A stretch of 64,000 nt of DNA from contig JACGWO010000011.1 in the NCBI GenBank assembly GCA_034509735.1, positions 20,072,979 through 20,136,978 on the forward strand. The letters run 5' to 3'. Positions 1 to 11,420 of this stretch are shown here, piece after piece. The number at the start of each line of letters is the position of its first letter. Within the stretch, counting starts at the first letter, position 1. Source of the stretch: Sesamum alatum (lineage: Eukaryota; Streptophyta; Magnoliopsida; Lamiales; Pedaliaceae). A model generated the notes under the pieces. The model was given only the letters and a program-made list of their open reading frames with translations, searched no databases and was not told the DNA's origin. The position numbers and the translations under genes are program-made.

Positions 1-376
1 CCCTCGGAATTGCATCTAATATTCGGGTAGAACTTCAAGCTCTGTTCAGGGGCTCCAGATTTGCGCTGACAGAAGGTTTCGAAGGGTGTGGATCGAGATT
101 GATACACTTATCATTATCAAGATGCTGGCTTTCCCTTCTAAAGGTGCATGGAACCTACAAAATCTGTTGAACGGGATTAGGCTGCTTATGAACCAAATGG
201 AAACCAAGATTGCACGCATTTTTAGAGAAAGAAATCAAGCAGCAAACCATTTTGCCAACCAAGCTTGCTCATCACAACAGTTTAATGTCCTCAGTCAAGA
301 TCAAATCATAGGTAAAGTAACAGGTAAAATTTGGCTTGACAGACACCTCCCATATATTTGTTATTGCTCAGCTTAA
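1..376 (+). pseudogene. LINE RNase H domain fragment (3' end of an L1-type non-LTR retrotransposon)
   Basis: The translation matches the plant RVT_3/RNase H domain found at the C-terminus of L1-type LINEs. Bases 3-80 read LGIASNIRVELQALFRG in one frame. The reading then shifts by one base near 80-86 into VWIEID, and reaches the typical ending with FRERNQAANHFANQAC, where relatives have an H/D-rich 'RN.AAD.LA' motif. The domain normally degrades the RNA strand of the hybrid formed during target-primed reverse transcription. The 5' part lies outside the window. The frameshift and the stop at 374 make it a pseudogene. Family assignment is secure; the element subfamily is not resolved. Confidence 0.75.
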
Positions 377-1251
377 TACTAATGGTTTCACTGGTCATGG
401 AGTTACTGAAACTTTTGGTACCTTTTCTGATGCTTCTGTGGTCTTTCTGGTGCATGATATTAAATTATGCTGTGACTTGTATGATTCATTGTCTAATAAT
501 GAGCATGAGTTGCTTTGAGCGAAAGACAAAGTATATATGTCAATTCCACACGGTTTGCTGATAATATCTTGTGCATAAGGGGTATGAATCTGGTTGCTTT
601 TCTTCAATTAAAATCTGGATGTTCTGCTGTTATTGAAACACTCACGATTGGAGATGTTCTGCATACACTTATTTGCTGTTCAACTACTAAAGTGAGAGGA
701 TAAGTTGACTTCTAATGATGGGATCAAATCTGATATTTACTATGTACATATTTTTGCGTTTATTTTGTTAAGCTGCTTGGGTGTCTCCTCTATGGAGCCT
801 TTGGTCTGTTGGAGTTGCTCTCCTCACTCTCTGCACAGCCTATGTTTTGCTCCTTGCATGGCTTTTGTTGTGAATTCTTTACTGCAGGACACACGTTGGC
901 TGACAACTTTGAAAAATTGGTGAAGTGACAGAAACTTTTTGACTTGCTAAACACATTCCAATGTATATTCCTCCTTAGAACAATTTAGAGGTTCACATGA
1001 TTCTAAGGGAGTAGTATTTTATATTTATGCATTTTTTGATAGATCTTGTAAGAGAGTAGTACCTCCTTATTTATGCTTTTGGTGATTGTAAATTAGTAGT
1101 ACTCCTTATTTATGACTTTTTTTTAGACAATTTAGGAAGCTAGGACTCCCCATTGTAACTATTTGATCCTCTCTTTTGATTTAATATAGAAGGGATTGGG
1201 ACCTGAAAAGCTTCCCCTCACCTCTGGACGGTTTATTTTTTAAAAAAAAAA
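377..1251 (+). other. Probable LINE 3' untranslated region ending in a poly(A) tract
   Basis: No convincing coding sequence is present. The stretch follows the RNase H fragment directly and ends in an A-rich run at about 1239-1251, as expected for a LINE 3' end. The DNA beyond it belongs to the WD40 pseudogene. Short open frames at 336-923 have no recognisable homology. The 3' UTR assignment is inference from position and the A tract. Confidence 0.35.
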
Positions 1252-1741
1252 ACAAAGGGAAATTCAATAGAAGCAATCATAAATAGAAATCCTCAAAGAT
1301 TTTCACAAAACTATATACGCACAGACCTTGCAATATGGAGAATAAGGCACATCAGTTACGGGTCAAATGCAAATTACCCCCTGTGATATTGAAAATGAGT
1401 AAATTATCCCCCTATAAAAAACAATAGCAAATTCCCCCCCCCCCCCTGTTTTAAAAAATAGAGCAATTAAGCCCCTCACGAGCTTCGTGTTGTTCACGCG
1501 CATTTTTTAATTTTTTTTAGATTTTTATTTTAATCATATATTACATTTATATCCTTAGTAGTAACCATTGGATCTAATTGAATTAAGGTCCAAATTTAAT
1601 GAATAAGATCAATGGTCCAGATTTTAAAATTCAATCTACGGTCTAGATTTAGAATCATATATTTTTGTAATATATATTTATATAAATTTTAAATGAAAAT
1701 ATATGTGTAATATATTTTTATTAATTAAAATAATATATATG

Positions 1742-1747
1742 CATGTG

Positions 1748-1800
<53 letters not shown>
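1742..1800. repeat. (TA)n then (GA)n compound microsatellite
   Basis: A run of TA dinucleotides passes directly into GA dinucleotides, marking the start of the G-rich core of the surrounding element. The same compound tract sits at the same relative place in copy 2 (about 23988-24022). Confidence 0.9.
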
Positions 1801-1802
<2 letters not shown>

Positions 1803-2265
1803 GGGGGATTGGACAGAGGGAGCGGCCGTCGCCATCGACGGGAGGCTGGGAAAGGGACGCGATAGCATGGGGAGGGATTTGGGGCGCCGATGACTTAGGG
1901 AAGGCGAAAGTGGGCGGCGGATATAAGGGAGGAAGGGGAGAGGGGCGGCAGCGAATTTGGGGTGGGGGGAAGGAGAGGGCGGTAGGAAGGGGGGAAGGGG
2001 GGGGGGGGGGAAGAGAGGGTGGCGGGAAGGGGGGAAAGGCGGGGTGCGGCAACGACAGATCTAGGCAGAGAGGAGCGAAGGGTGGGGCGCGGCGGTGGGG
2101 AAAGGAGCAAAGGGCGGGGCGGCAGATCGGGGGGGTGGGAGAGGGGGGCAACAGGGAAGTGAGGGAGGGCGGTCGGGCCGGTGCCAGTGAGCGACTGGGA
2201 AGGTTGTGGGAAGGGGGAAGGTGGCGACGCGGGGAAGGGGGGAAGGTGGCTCCAGGGGCAGGGTG
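1801..2265. repeat. G-rich low-complexity core of the inverted-repeat element
   Basis: The top strand is almost all G and A, with several runs of four or more G and one run of about 12 G near 1998-2010. Long open frames on both strands (Gly/Arg-rich on plus, Pro/Ser-rich on minus) follow from the base composition and are not credible genes. The core has G-quadruplex potential on the plus strand. Confidence 0.8.
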
Positions 2266-2846
2266 TTTGGGTTTAATTTTTAAATATTATATATTATATA
2301 TAATAATTTTTAATATAAAATAATACTTTACTTTTAAAATCAATTAAAAATCGCAATGGAGGCATGTGTAGTACACCGCCAAGGTCATGGGGATAAATTG
2401 CTTCATTTTTAAAAATATAGGGAGGTAATTTGATTTTTTTTTTTTACAAAGGAGTATTTTGCACATTTTCTATAACACAGGAGGGGAAGCATGCATTTTT
2501 CCCCTATTTCTTTAGTACCAGTCCAATCATTTACTCGGCCACCATGAACTTCCCAAATGTGTAACTTCCAATCTATTGAACCACTAATAAAATGATTATC
2601 ATCCACATAATTGAACTTGATACAAGTTATTGCATCAGGAATAACATAGAAGAAAAAAACACTAGAGAGGAGAGAAAGACCACATCTCCAAATTTTGCAC
2701 TTGGTCTTGGAGAGAAAGACCAAGCCGGGACTGTGGAGCTTAACCAACTCTATGAGAGTACGAACTGCCCAAGGGGGTCCCAAATCCTGACAATTGCAGA
2801 CTAAGATTCTTTAAATCTTTCGCTCCTGTCCGATATGATTAGTTTT

Positions 2847-3283
2847 AGGATTAAATGCATTTTTAGTCCTTTAACTTAGATTATTTTACGTTAATTTTCT
2901 ACTGTAGCATTTTGGTCATGCATCTCTTAATTTTTGCAATTTTAGTTTTTCTGTTCGCCGGAGTTTATCTCCACCGGCGAGAAGGAACTTCGGTGAAAAA
3001 GGAGTAAAATCACGAAAATTAAAAAGATGAAGAACCAAAATGCCATTTTAGATAGTTAAAGGACAAAAATACTGATAGGAATGGTCAAATAGGAACAAAA
3101 GCTCCAATTTTAAAATATCACATGAAAGACACATGCATTTTTGGCGACAACGGTGAACTCCGGCGGAAAAAGGGACTAAAATAATGAAAATTAAAAAGAT
3201 ACAGAACTAAAATACTACCCTAGAAAGATAAAAAACCAAAACGCAAATAACCTAAGTTACAGAACCAAAAATGCATTTGAAGC
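2847..3283. mobile_element. Small inverted-repeat element with TTAGTTTT target duplication
   Basis: The left end (GGATTAAATGCATTTTTAGT) and the reverse complement of the right end (GCTTCAAATGCATTTTTGGT) match over more than 30 bp, continuing as 'cctttaacttagattatt' against 'tctgtaacttaggttatt'. The direct repeat TTAGTTTT flanks it at 2839-2846 and 3284-3291. The interior has two 'ctccggcg' blocks and no coding capacity. An 8-10 bp duplication fits a MULE- or hAT-derived MITE. Confidence 0.7.
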
Positions 3284-4483
3284 TTAGTTTTGTGTTCCAT
3301 GTTAAATGAGGACAAAATGCAGTGAAAAAAAAAAAAGAAAACAGAAAAGAAAAAGAACAAGCACCTTGCAACCATCTCTCACTTGAAAGTTTTGAGAAAA
3401 AATAATGGTTCACATGAGAGTGCTAACTGACATCTCAAACACACACAAAAGCAACAAGAGAAATAAGTGCAGTGATGAGTCATGATTGGTGGCACAGAAA
3501 AGATAAAAGAGATAATAATTCAAGAAAGAAAAAAAAAAAAAAAACTGGATTAAAGTGAAAAATGTACAGAAAAGGCATGCAATAATGTATTTCCCTTTAG
3601 AGCCTACTCAAGGCCTGCGTTCTTATTGCTTCTAGGCTTACCAAATTTATTCATAATTCTTTGTTCGGATCAATGAATTTGAAGGTAGAAAATTTTGAAT
3701 TTCGAATAACAAAACATATAAATTTGTATTTTGTATAGTTTGGATTTCAAATCTTCCAACATTTATTTCGAGTTGTATTTTATGAAACATTGATAAATTT
3801 CAAATTTTTTTTTCATACTGAGTCATTTGATTATTTTTTTCTTCAAAATTCTCCTCCCAAATTCAAATATTTCGAGTTAAATATAGCGTAAGGAAAGTGG
3901 AGATGATTCCATAAATATTCAGATATATATTTCCATGATTCTTCCTGTTTACGTAATTCCTTCAGTGGTCAACAAGTAATAATGAGTTGCAGAATTTGTA
4001 TATTTTGTGCTTTTCAAGCAACATGCATGCGGAAGTCATAAAGTTACTGTTTTCCCAGTTGTTCAATTGTGGTAAAAAGTCAAGCCCAACTGATGGCTTG
4101 GCATGGACAATTAAATTAAGAACCTAAGAAAAAGTTCTGCACAGCGGAGGAGGGCTTTGTTTTGTATATTGTAAAAGCTGGCTTTACCATGAATAGTTGT
4201 GGTAAGGGGATTAAGTTCTAATGTTGCTATACTCATTAACTGGGTTCGAATTCTTGTCAAAGTGGTTGATGGGGACTAAACGTATGTCATGATCTATATA
4301 TTGATTCCACGTGATTAGGTTTTGGTTATTGACGATAGTATGTCAGCAATAGAAATTCTGACTAATATACATGACGCAAACGAAATTCTTTTTGACAAGT
4401 TTGTGAGGTGGTACCTAACAAAAAAACAAAAAAAAAAAAAAAACAAAAATAGTAACATCTGCCTTGATTTTGGTTGTTCATGG
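3284..4483. other. AT-rich intergenic DNA, no gene seen
   Basis: Poly(A) and AT-rich low-complexity sequence is present, with A runs near 3329, 3530 and 4430. No coding region, RNA gene or clear terminal repeat was found. Confidence 0.6.
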
Positions 4484-5281
4484 ATAGGGGCGGGGTAGGC
4501 CCTGGCAGCTGACAGGGCTTGGCCTCGACCTATGGCTTTACTCTATAAGACCTTAGGTTTAACCTTCTCTTGCCCATAATAATTTTTTCAAAATTCTCAC
4601 TTTTGGTCTCTTTCCACTAGTTATAACTACACGGTTACCACTTAGCCAAGAAGAAAAGTTTGCTCCACCTTGTGATTTTCTCAACACCAGGTTATAATTT
4701 CTCCCAAAATTTCTCTTGCTTTTATGTTTTATGTTACTGATTTTCAATTTGTGTATTTTGATTTTCGACCAACTTATTTCTTTTGATAATTTTGTAATTC
4801 ATTTTTATTTCTTAGATAAAATAAATTTTAGCTTCCAAATCATTTGTTCAGTCTGGTAGAGAGTGAGCCCAAAAGAATTTGTGAATTGATCGCATTATTA
4901 GAATTTTTATATTAGTTGTTCATTATTTTATTTAATAACTTTTTATTTAAATCTCTCAGAACAAATAAATAAGCTTTCATAATAAAATTGATCATGTTGT
5001 TTTTTTGAAAATTTATGATTATATAAATGTTAGTTTAATTTTCAAGAACTAATAGATAAACTTGTTATAAAGAGATTGAGAAATTTGTTACTCGTAGATT
5101 TCAACCCACCCATCATTGTCAGAATAATAGTTATAAGAATTAGTCGTACTTATATCACTGTATGTATTTCATTTCAATGATTATTATATTAATATATTTG
5201 TTTTCATGAATATATTTTTATTTATCAAACTAATTACTTATATTTTGATAGGGTTAAGCCAAGTTTCTAGCTTCGCCACTG
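4484..5281. mobile_element. Possible degenerate DNA transposon or MITE
   Basis: A left edge with 'aggggcggggtaggcc' and a right edge whose reverse complement is 'agtggcgaagctagaaac' resemble the imperfect ends of a common plant element type. The interior is AT-rich and non-coding. 'gttca' occurs just outside both edges but does not make a clean target duplication. This is weakly supported. Confidence 0.3.
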
Positions 5282-6829
5282 TTCACATAGAAAGAAATCT
5301 AAATTATGTAACTTACTAACATAATTATGAGAAATTTGTGTGGTTTATTTTGTGTTGGAATTGCCCAATTTTCGATGATATAATACTTGTGCTTGGTGTT
5401 CTTTTTGGAATTTAAGGTACTCTTCTGAAAAATAATGAGTTGGGAAGAAACAAACTCATATCTTAGAGCAAGGGAAGTGGACGGACATGCAAGAAAAATT
5501 ACAGGAATAGAGTCAGGATAAGGGGTACCCACGGGTTATCAGAACAGACGCTTAGCAGAAATGCTCCCAACTTTACTCATGCATTATCAAAATTCTGCTT
5601 GACAGATCCTACAAAAAAAATTATTTTATAGTAACCGCTTTTGTAACGGTCAAATCATTAATTTAAAAGTGCCTTTCACATAACCTGTGCCCATGGTTAT
5701 CAGACATGTGCTTGGGCAGAAATTGACAAACTCTCAGTTTAATTGCTGGGGAAAAATTGTATTTGAGACAACAATCTCCCTTTGTAATTAATTGTAAAGA
5801 TGGTAGGAAAGGATTGAGAAAAAAAAAAAGAATAAAAAAATAGAGAATTTGAGTGCTATTAGGATTCTTTTTCTTTTTTACCATTATTAGGAGCTGAGTA
5901 CAAAAGAGCAAGTGGAAGAAAACACAAGGTTTGGCTTTTTTTCTTTTTTATTTTTATTTTTTGTTTTGTTTCTGGAAAAAGAGACGCTGAATACATCTTT
6001 GGAGAATGAGAGAGCACTGGAAAAAAAAGGAGAAAAGCTAGAGAGTTCGTGGGAAGACAGTCTGACATCCGCTGTGACAACCATTCAACCACTTCATCTA
6101 CATCATGAGCTTTTCTAGATTTTCTTTCTTGGTTTAAGCCTTATTTAGCATTGACTAAATTTTCTTTGATAAGGCTTTGTGAAGTCCAATTGAGACAATA
6201 TGTTGAACGTTTTTTTGATTAATCTACAGCTTTATTTTTGTATGTCCATGAGTTATTGTGTTTATTACTATGATTTGAGAGTTTGATCACCTCTTATATT
6301 AATTTAATTATGTTGATGAACTGAGAGAGGATTCTGCATAGTGGACAGGGATGGCGTGATTGAATGATATATAGATATACATAAGCATGATTCATCTGAT
6401 TCCCTAGGTTTTTGACAAATCTTAATGCATTATTTTCTCGTGTCTTAAAGAGAGAGATCAACTACTTCCTTGACTCTAATAGGTAACAATTTGAGAGAGT
6501 ATATCAAATCAACTTGGAAAAAAAAGTGAGATTATGAAAATATTTGCATGTTAAATTGTCAATTAATTCTGACACTCATTGGATCAATTAGTTGAACATA
6601 TAGACTTAGCAGTTGATCAATGTTTGAGTTTTCTCCAACAATTTCTTTGCTATTTTTCATAATTTTTTCTTAGTAGTAGTAGTGGTTCATCTCTCAAGTT
6701 TTGGTTATCCAGATAATTAGTGGTTAGTCATAGTTTTGATAATTATTTGTTAAATTCTCATGGGGACGATATTTTTTATACTACATGTAGCTGGTGCACA
6801 TGCTAGTAGCCTATATATTTTGGCGATCA
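5282..6829 (+). other. Region containing the probable 5' LTR of the Athila-like element (start not determined)
   Basis: The right end is fixed by 'ggcgatca' at 6822-6829, which immediately precedes a primer-binding site, so an LTR should end here. Athila LTRs are usually well over 1 kb, so the LTR probably fills most of the stretch. No second LTR copy was found to define the left end. Short open frames here (for example 5859-6118 on both strands) are T/A-rich and unrecognised. Confidence 0.4.
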
Positions 6830-6852
6830 AGTTTTGGCACCATTGTTGGGGA
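6830..6852 (+). other. Degraded primer-binding site of an Athila/Tat-type retrotransposon
   Basis: 'ttttggcaccattgttgggg' resembles the primer-binding site typical of Athila/Tat Ty3-gypsy elements (TGGCGCCGTTGCCGGGG). The differences are C-to-T or G-to-A changes at CpG-type sites, as expected after cytosine methylation and decay. Confidence 0.65.
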
Positions 6853-6972
6853 ATTTAGTGTGAAACAATATCAGAATTAGCAAATTTTAGTTAATTTGGA
6901 ATTTTTTTTCATTTATCTATTTTTTTCTTCTTTTTCTTTGATAGCTTTATGACATGAATCACTTGTGGGGAG

Positions 6973-8410
6973 TTAACACAATTTGATCCAAAAATTGAGA
7001 GAATATTCCACTGGCAGAAAAACACTAGAGAGAGAGAAAAGTAGTGGACGCTCAGACACAGAAACAACCGAGCAACAACTTGCAATAGTAAAGGCAACCA
7101 TGGCTAATGTAGGAGCAGAAAAACAACCTCTCTTAGAGTATTCTTTTCCAACAACTGATAGAGCGTCATCGAGCATCGCTAGGCCTACCATCTGAGCTAA
7201 CAATTTTGAAATCAAACCAGCCATCATTCAGATGATTCAGACAAGTGTGCAACTTTCTGGTTTGCCTAATGATGATCCTAACGCACTTTGCTAATTTCCT
7301 CAAAATTTGTAATACTTTTTAAGCATAATGGTGTTAGTGATGATGTTGTTAGGCTTAGGCTTTTTTCGTTTTCATTACGTGATAAGGCGATTCACTTCAT
7401 TCATTACCTGCTGGTAGTATCACAATATGCACTGAACTAATTTTTTTCGCTAAATACTTCCCTCCCTCTAATACTACTAAGAAGATTAATGGCATTATTT
7501 CCTTTATGAAATTAGATAGGGAATCACTGTATGAGACATGGGAACAATTTAAGGAGATGCTTAGAAAATATCCCCATCATGAAATACCAATTTGGTGATA
7601 GGTACAAACTTTTTGTACTGGTGTTACTCTTGCTAACAGGGCTACCATGATGCAGCTACAGGTGGTACGATTATGAAGGAAACCCCAACAGAAGCCTACA
7701 ATATTATTTATGAGATTGCATCTAGCATGTGTCAATGGAATCAAGAGAGAACCGACAGAAGGGTGGCAGATACCCACAACATTGATTCAGTAACTGCTAT
7801 AACTGCCCCGATAGTTGCATTGGCACAAAAAGTAGATAACCTTGGAGCTACGTGATGAATGTTGCGCCATAGGACCCTGCGGTGCATGTGGTCAAATGAG
7901 ACACTTGAGTCGTGAATGTAAGGTAGGAAGTCCATTTGCCACTCATGAAGATGCTAACTTGTTTCTCATGGTGGCAGGTCTAATTTCAACACATACTCTA
8001 ACACATACAATTTGGGATGGCGTAGTCACCCAACATTTCATATAGTAACTATTAGCAGCAAAGATCACCAGGATATCACCAACCACAATAGCAACTCACA
8101 CAGAATAAGAAAAACAATCTAAGGGACATGATCTCCAAGTTTATCACCATGGCCAACACCACGTTCCAGGACCAAATAGAAGAATGCAATGCCAAGAAGT
8201 ATATATCCCGAATTCGGAGGTTCAAATAGGGAAACTAGTGAGCATGATGTCTAGCACAAAAGGAAGGTCAACTCCCAAGTGACACTGAGAAGAATCCAAA
8301 AAAATAAGTTCATGCCATCAGGCTCAAGAATGGGAGAACCGTCGAAGAAGAGCCACTGAAGGAGCAAATGAAGGAAGCACAACCTCAACAGAGTAGAAGC
8401 CCCAAAAGGA
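6973..8410 (+). pseudogene. Athila-like Ty3/gypsy gag pseudogene
   Basis: Scattered over several frames is a recognisable gag order. '[19 protein letters not shown]' lies near 7200, '[20 protein letters not shown]' follows, then 'FSLRDKAIHF' and a 'KLDRESLYETWEQFKEMLRK' capsid segment to about 7595. 'KETPTEAYNIIYEIAS' lies at 7676 and a zinc knuckle C-GA-C-GQMR-H-LSRE-C (CX2CX4HX4C) near 7878-7920. A degraded 'QIGKLVSMMSS..GR' linker lies near 8225. The gag protein would package the element RNA. There are many stops and frame changes, and no pol follows before a hAT-like element begins at 8700. Confidence 0.8.
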
Positions 8411-8699
8411 AATGAAAGGAAGCACTCCTATACTTAATTGAGATGTTCCTCCATATGATAGGAATATCTATTGATAAGCTCTCAATATATGCCTAGAAAT
8501 CTCATCTTTATTTTATCATTTGTTATTTTGATTTCGATTACTAGATAAGTTATATTTAGTTTAGTTTTTCTCTTATTCGTATCAATTCAATTGTTTAAAT
8601 AATAGAGTTAGTTAATTTATTTCGTATTGGAGCAATATTCTATAATTTTGAGTATTGAAGCCTTAAATGAATTTTGAGGTGGGTCTGGGTCTTAGGTAG

Positions 8700-9355
8700 A
8701 GGATGGCAATGGGGCGGGTCTGGGATAGGTTTGCCAAAACCTGAGACCTATCCCGCCAAAAAATTCCAGACCCAGACCCGCATCGAGACCCATTTGAGAC
8801 TTTAAACCCACCCAACCAGGGTGGGTCTCGATCTTGGTTGGACTCGGACCCATTGCCATTCCCAATCTTAGGGATTAGATCAGGACCTGCTCCTATTATT
8901 TATTTTTTTTTTCATATTTTATATATGCTTATATAACATATATTTGTACATATAGAAAATATGTGTAATTTGTATACATTTACATATAATAAATCAACTT
9001 AATATTTTTATAAATTAAAATAATGGTATAAATAGTTTATGAAGGTGTTAATGTTTATATAAATAATCCATATTCTACAATTCTTAATTTTTGAATGCCT
9101 AAAACATGCACATGTAAATTTACATAAAAATATTAACTTTTTCAATAATATTATTGGCTCATATCTATAAAGTTGTGATTGTATTATTTCTAAAAAATAT
9201 ATATTTTTAATATATTATAAATATTAACCAAGTCTACGAGGTCCACCAGGTCCAACTCGATGGGTCCTATGTCCGGCGCAGGTCCATGTTCTGGTCCAAA
9301 ATTTTCTTGGTAGGGCGAGTATCGGGAGTTGGCAAACCCAACCCATTGCCATCCT
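8700..9355. mobile_element. hAT-like inverted-repeat element
   Basis: The left end AGGATGGCAATGGGGCGGG and the reverse complement of the right end (AGGATGGCAATGGGTTGGG) are near-identical terminal repeats of a type widespread in plant hAT-derived elements. Next to the ends, 'gacccgc/gggtctg' motifs recur in both orientations. The interior is AT-rich and non-coding. No clean 8 bp target duplication is seen. Confidence 0.65.
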
Positions 9356-9989
9356 TGACATAAATCTTTCTTATGGGATCGACCATCGACTCAGCTTAAG
9401 CTATCCTACAAACATCCCTGCACGTGATTAGCTTTAGGCAAGGTCAAGTTTTTTCTCCATTGCCTGGGAAGATATATAGTTCAATATTGAAATAAACTGA
9501 TTTACTTCTTTTATGGGAACAGGTCATGCAAAGAAGAGGAGAATTGTTGAACTCAAAAGTGTTAAAACACATATACAACTTAAAACGTCGTATACCAAAC
9601 ATTTCTGATCAAGTACTTTCTAATGGAAAAAATGGCCAAGTTGGCTTACACGATTGACTCCTAGTACAAATATTTTATAATATTTTGGCTAATTTCATTT
9701 GAATCCAGATTGATGTGTAGCTGGAGGAGCACTGATGGGCTAGTCCACCGAGGATGTATATCAACTTCTAGAAGAGGTGGTATCCAATAATTGCTAGTGA
9801 ATGTGTTCACATAAATTTGAATCTGCAAAAAAATAAGAAAAAAACTACAAGACTAGAAATATATAGACAAAATAAAATTTCATATATGTAAATAAAAAAG
9901 TGTTATTAATCTAGAAGTCAAGATTATCCCCTAATTTTTCACTCCGAATTTCGATCAAAGCGCTTGAAGCATAGTTTTGTTTAAATATT
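9356..9989 (+). other. Leader region upstream of copia gag, no gene seen
   Basis: This interval lies between the hAT-like element and the first recognisable copia gag codons. It may include the 5' LTR or leader of the copia element, but no LTR pair or methionine-tRNA primer site was identified. Confidence 0.35.
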
Positions 9990-10720
9990 TTAATTTGATG
10001 GATCAAACCATCCCCGTTGGAAGGACAACATAATGTTCATGCTCACTTTCTTGAAGGTTGCCTATGTTTTGGATCTGAATCAGCCAACACTAGCAGCCAA
10101 GGAAAATGAATCTGACGATGCCAAAGTTGCACGGTTGAAAAGGAAAGAAGATGAATTGTTGTGTCATGGGCATATCTTAAATACATTGCCTTATCGCTTG
10201 TTTGATCTTTATGCTTCAATGAAGTCACCACTGGAAATATGGCATGCTCTGGAGAACAATCAATACTGAGAAACAAGGTAGAGATAATTTTCTTTTCTTA
10301 AAGTACTTTGAATTTATCATGCGTGGTAATATGAATTTATGGATCGAGAACATGAATTACAAATTTATATATCAAAGCTTAGAGATTTTAAAGTAGAAGT
10401 TCCAAAAGGAGTGAAAGTATGGGTGATTATTGCCAAACTTCATATGAGTTGGAACAACTACAGAAAAAAGTTGATGCATTCAATAGAGGAATTTTATGTT
10501 GATCAATTGCTCAAGCATTTACGAATAGAGGAGGAAACTTGGGGTTCGTGACAAGGTGCAAGGGGCGTGGTCCAGTTTAAAGTGAACAATGTCTCAGAAA
10601 ACCACAAACCCTAAGGAGGCAAGAAAAGATTTTTTAACTAGTTCCAATAAATATAAAATAGTCACATGTTATTATTGTGGCAAGAAATGGTATATCAAGA
10701 AAGATTGTTGCTTCAAGTAG
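9990..10720 (+). pseudogene. Ty1/copia gag pseudogene
   Basis: From about 9994 the reading FDGSNHPRWKDNIMFMLTFL followed by KVAYVL matches the copia UBN2-type gag N-terminus. Continuation at 10160-10260 has 'CHGHILNTLPYRLFDLY' and 'SPLEIWHALE'. A second frame at 10339-10545 has 'ELQIYISKLRDFKV' and 'LLKHLRIEEETW'. Near 10675 is a zinc knuckle C-YY-C-GKKW-Y-IKKD-C, in which the histidine is replaced by tyrosine. Frame breaks separate the parts. The protein would form the capsid of the virus-like particle. Assignment to copia is firm; it cannot be functional. Confidence 0.8.
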
Positions 10721-10829
10721 TAGAAGAAATAAGCACCAAATGTCCATGTGGCTGAGGCTAATTTCAACGAGATTGTTGCAATGGTTAGAAATAGGCACAT
10801 GAGTTTTTTCACTAAACTGAATATGGCAA

Positions 10830-11420
10830 TAGCAGTCCAGTCAAATGATTCGTGGTATAATCTGGTGCCACCATTCACATATGTAATGACAAGAATCTTT
10901 CCAAAGATTAAGAGATTGTAACAGAAAGACAAAAGGTGCTTATGAGAAATGCAAACACGACAATAGTTCTCGACAAAGGAAATGTAGAGGTGAATTTTAC
11001 TTCCGGAAAGAAGTTGTTGCTTACCAATGTTCCTCATGTCCGTAAAATTCGCAAGAATTTGGTATCGACTGCTATTTTATGCAAGAAAGGCTTGAAAGTT
11101 GTTATTGAGTCCGACAGGTTAATCTTCACTAAAGGTGGCGTGATTGTAGGCAAAGGCTACTATTGTGATGGAATGTTCAAACTTTCTACTAACGCAAGCA
11201 CTATGAATAAAATAACTACTTCTACTACCTTTGTGAGTTGTCTTCGTTTTTCTTTATTGCATCATAAATTAGGTCATATTAATTTTTGTTATTTAAATTT
11301 TACGTCTAAGAATGGCTTAATATCTATGATAAAAAAGATAATGCAAAGTGTGAAATATGTATCCAGGCCAAAATGTGTAGAAAACCATTCCTTAAAGCAA
11401 AAACAAATACTGAATTGTTA
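10830..11420 (+). pseudogene. Copia protease remnant and GAG-pre-integrase domain
   Basis: Near 10845-10930 a damaged 'SW(VD)SGATIHIC' protease active-site region can be followed across a stop. An open frame from 10936 then carries 'VLMRNANTTIVLDKGNVEV', 'KKLLLTNVPHVRKIRKNLVS' and 'GYYCDGMFKLST', the usual copia segment between protease and integrase. Near 11280 'HKLGHINF' is the pre-integrase motif, and 'KCV.NHSLKQK' follows. It lies directly downstream of gag in the same orientation. Confidence 0.8.

Larger units (their letters stand above)
1360..2504. mobile_element. Inverted-repeat DNA element, copy 1 of a three-member family (MULE/MITE-like)
   Basis: The left end reads GGGTCAAATGCAAATTACCC and the right end in reverse complement reads GGGGAAAAATGCATGCTTCC. 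Subterminal blocks alternate 'gcaaatt(a)cccc' with 'aaaatgagtaaattatcccc' on the left and mirror these on the right. Inside are a 'ccattggatct...aaggtccaaatttaa' block, an AT-then-GA microsatellite and a G-rich core. The same layout appears at 23653-24838. No transposase is encoded, so it is non-autonomous. Its flanks (catcagttac and tatttcttta) show no target duplication. Confidence 0.7.
1252..2790 (-). pseudogene. WD40-repeat protein gene fragment, split by an inverted-repeat element
   Basis: On the minus strand at about 2650-2510 the translation reads AITCIKFNYVDDNHFISGSI, then DWKLHIWEVHGGRVNDW and TGTKEI. This is a characteristic WD40 blade of the plant WDR44-like family, in which the usual form is 'VTC..FNPVDD.YFISGSIDGK.RIWEV'. 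A weaker preceding blade (KTKCKIWRCG) lies at 2680-2730. The reading stops at 2505 where an element of 1.1 kb begins. Beyond that element, at 1359 and downwards, it resumes as VTDVPYSP, matching the expected '(KEI)VTAVCY.P'. The exon was therefore interrupted by the element at 1360-2504. No start, no further blades and no normal exon ends are visible, so this is a gene fragment or pseudogene. The left limit is set by the LINE poly(A). Confidence 0.6.

Noticed and set aside
1678..2323. Long open frames on both strands (Pro/Ser-rich minus, Gly/Arg-rich plus)
   Set aside because: They arise from the G/A-rich low-complexity core of an inverted-repeat element. They have no domain and the opposite strands are open for the same compositional reason.
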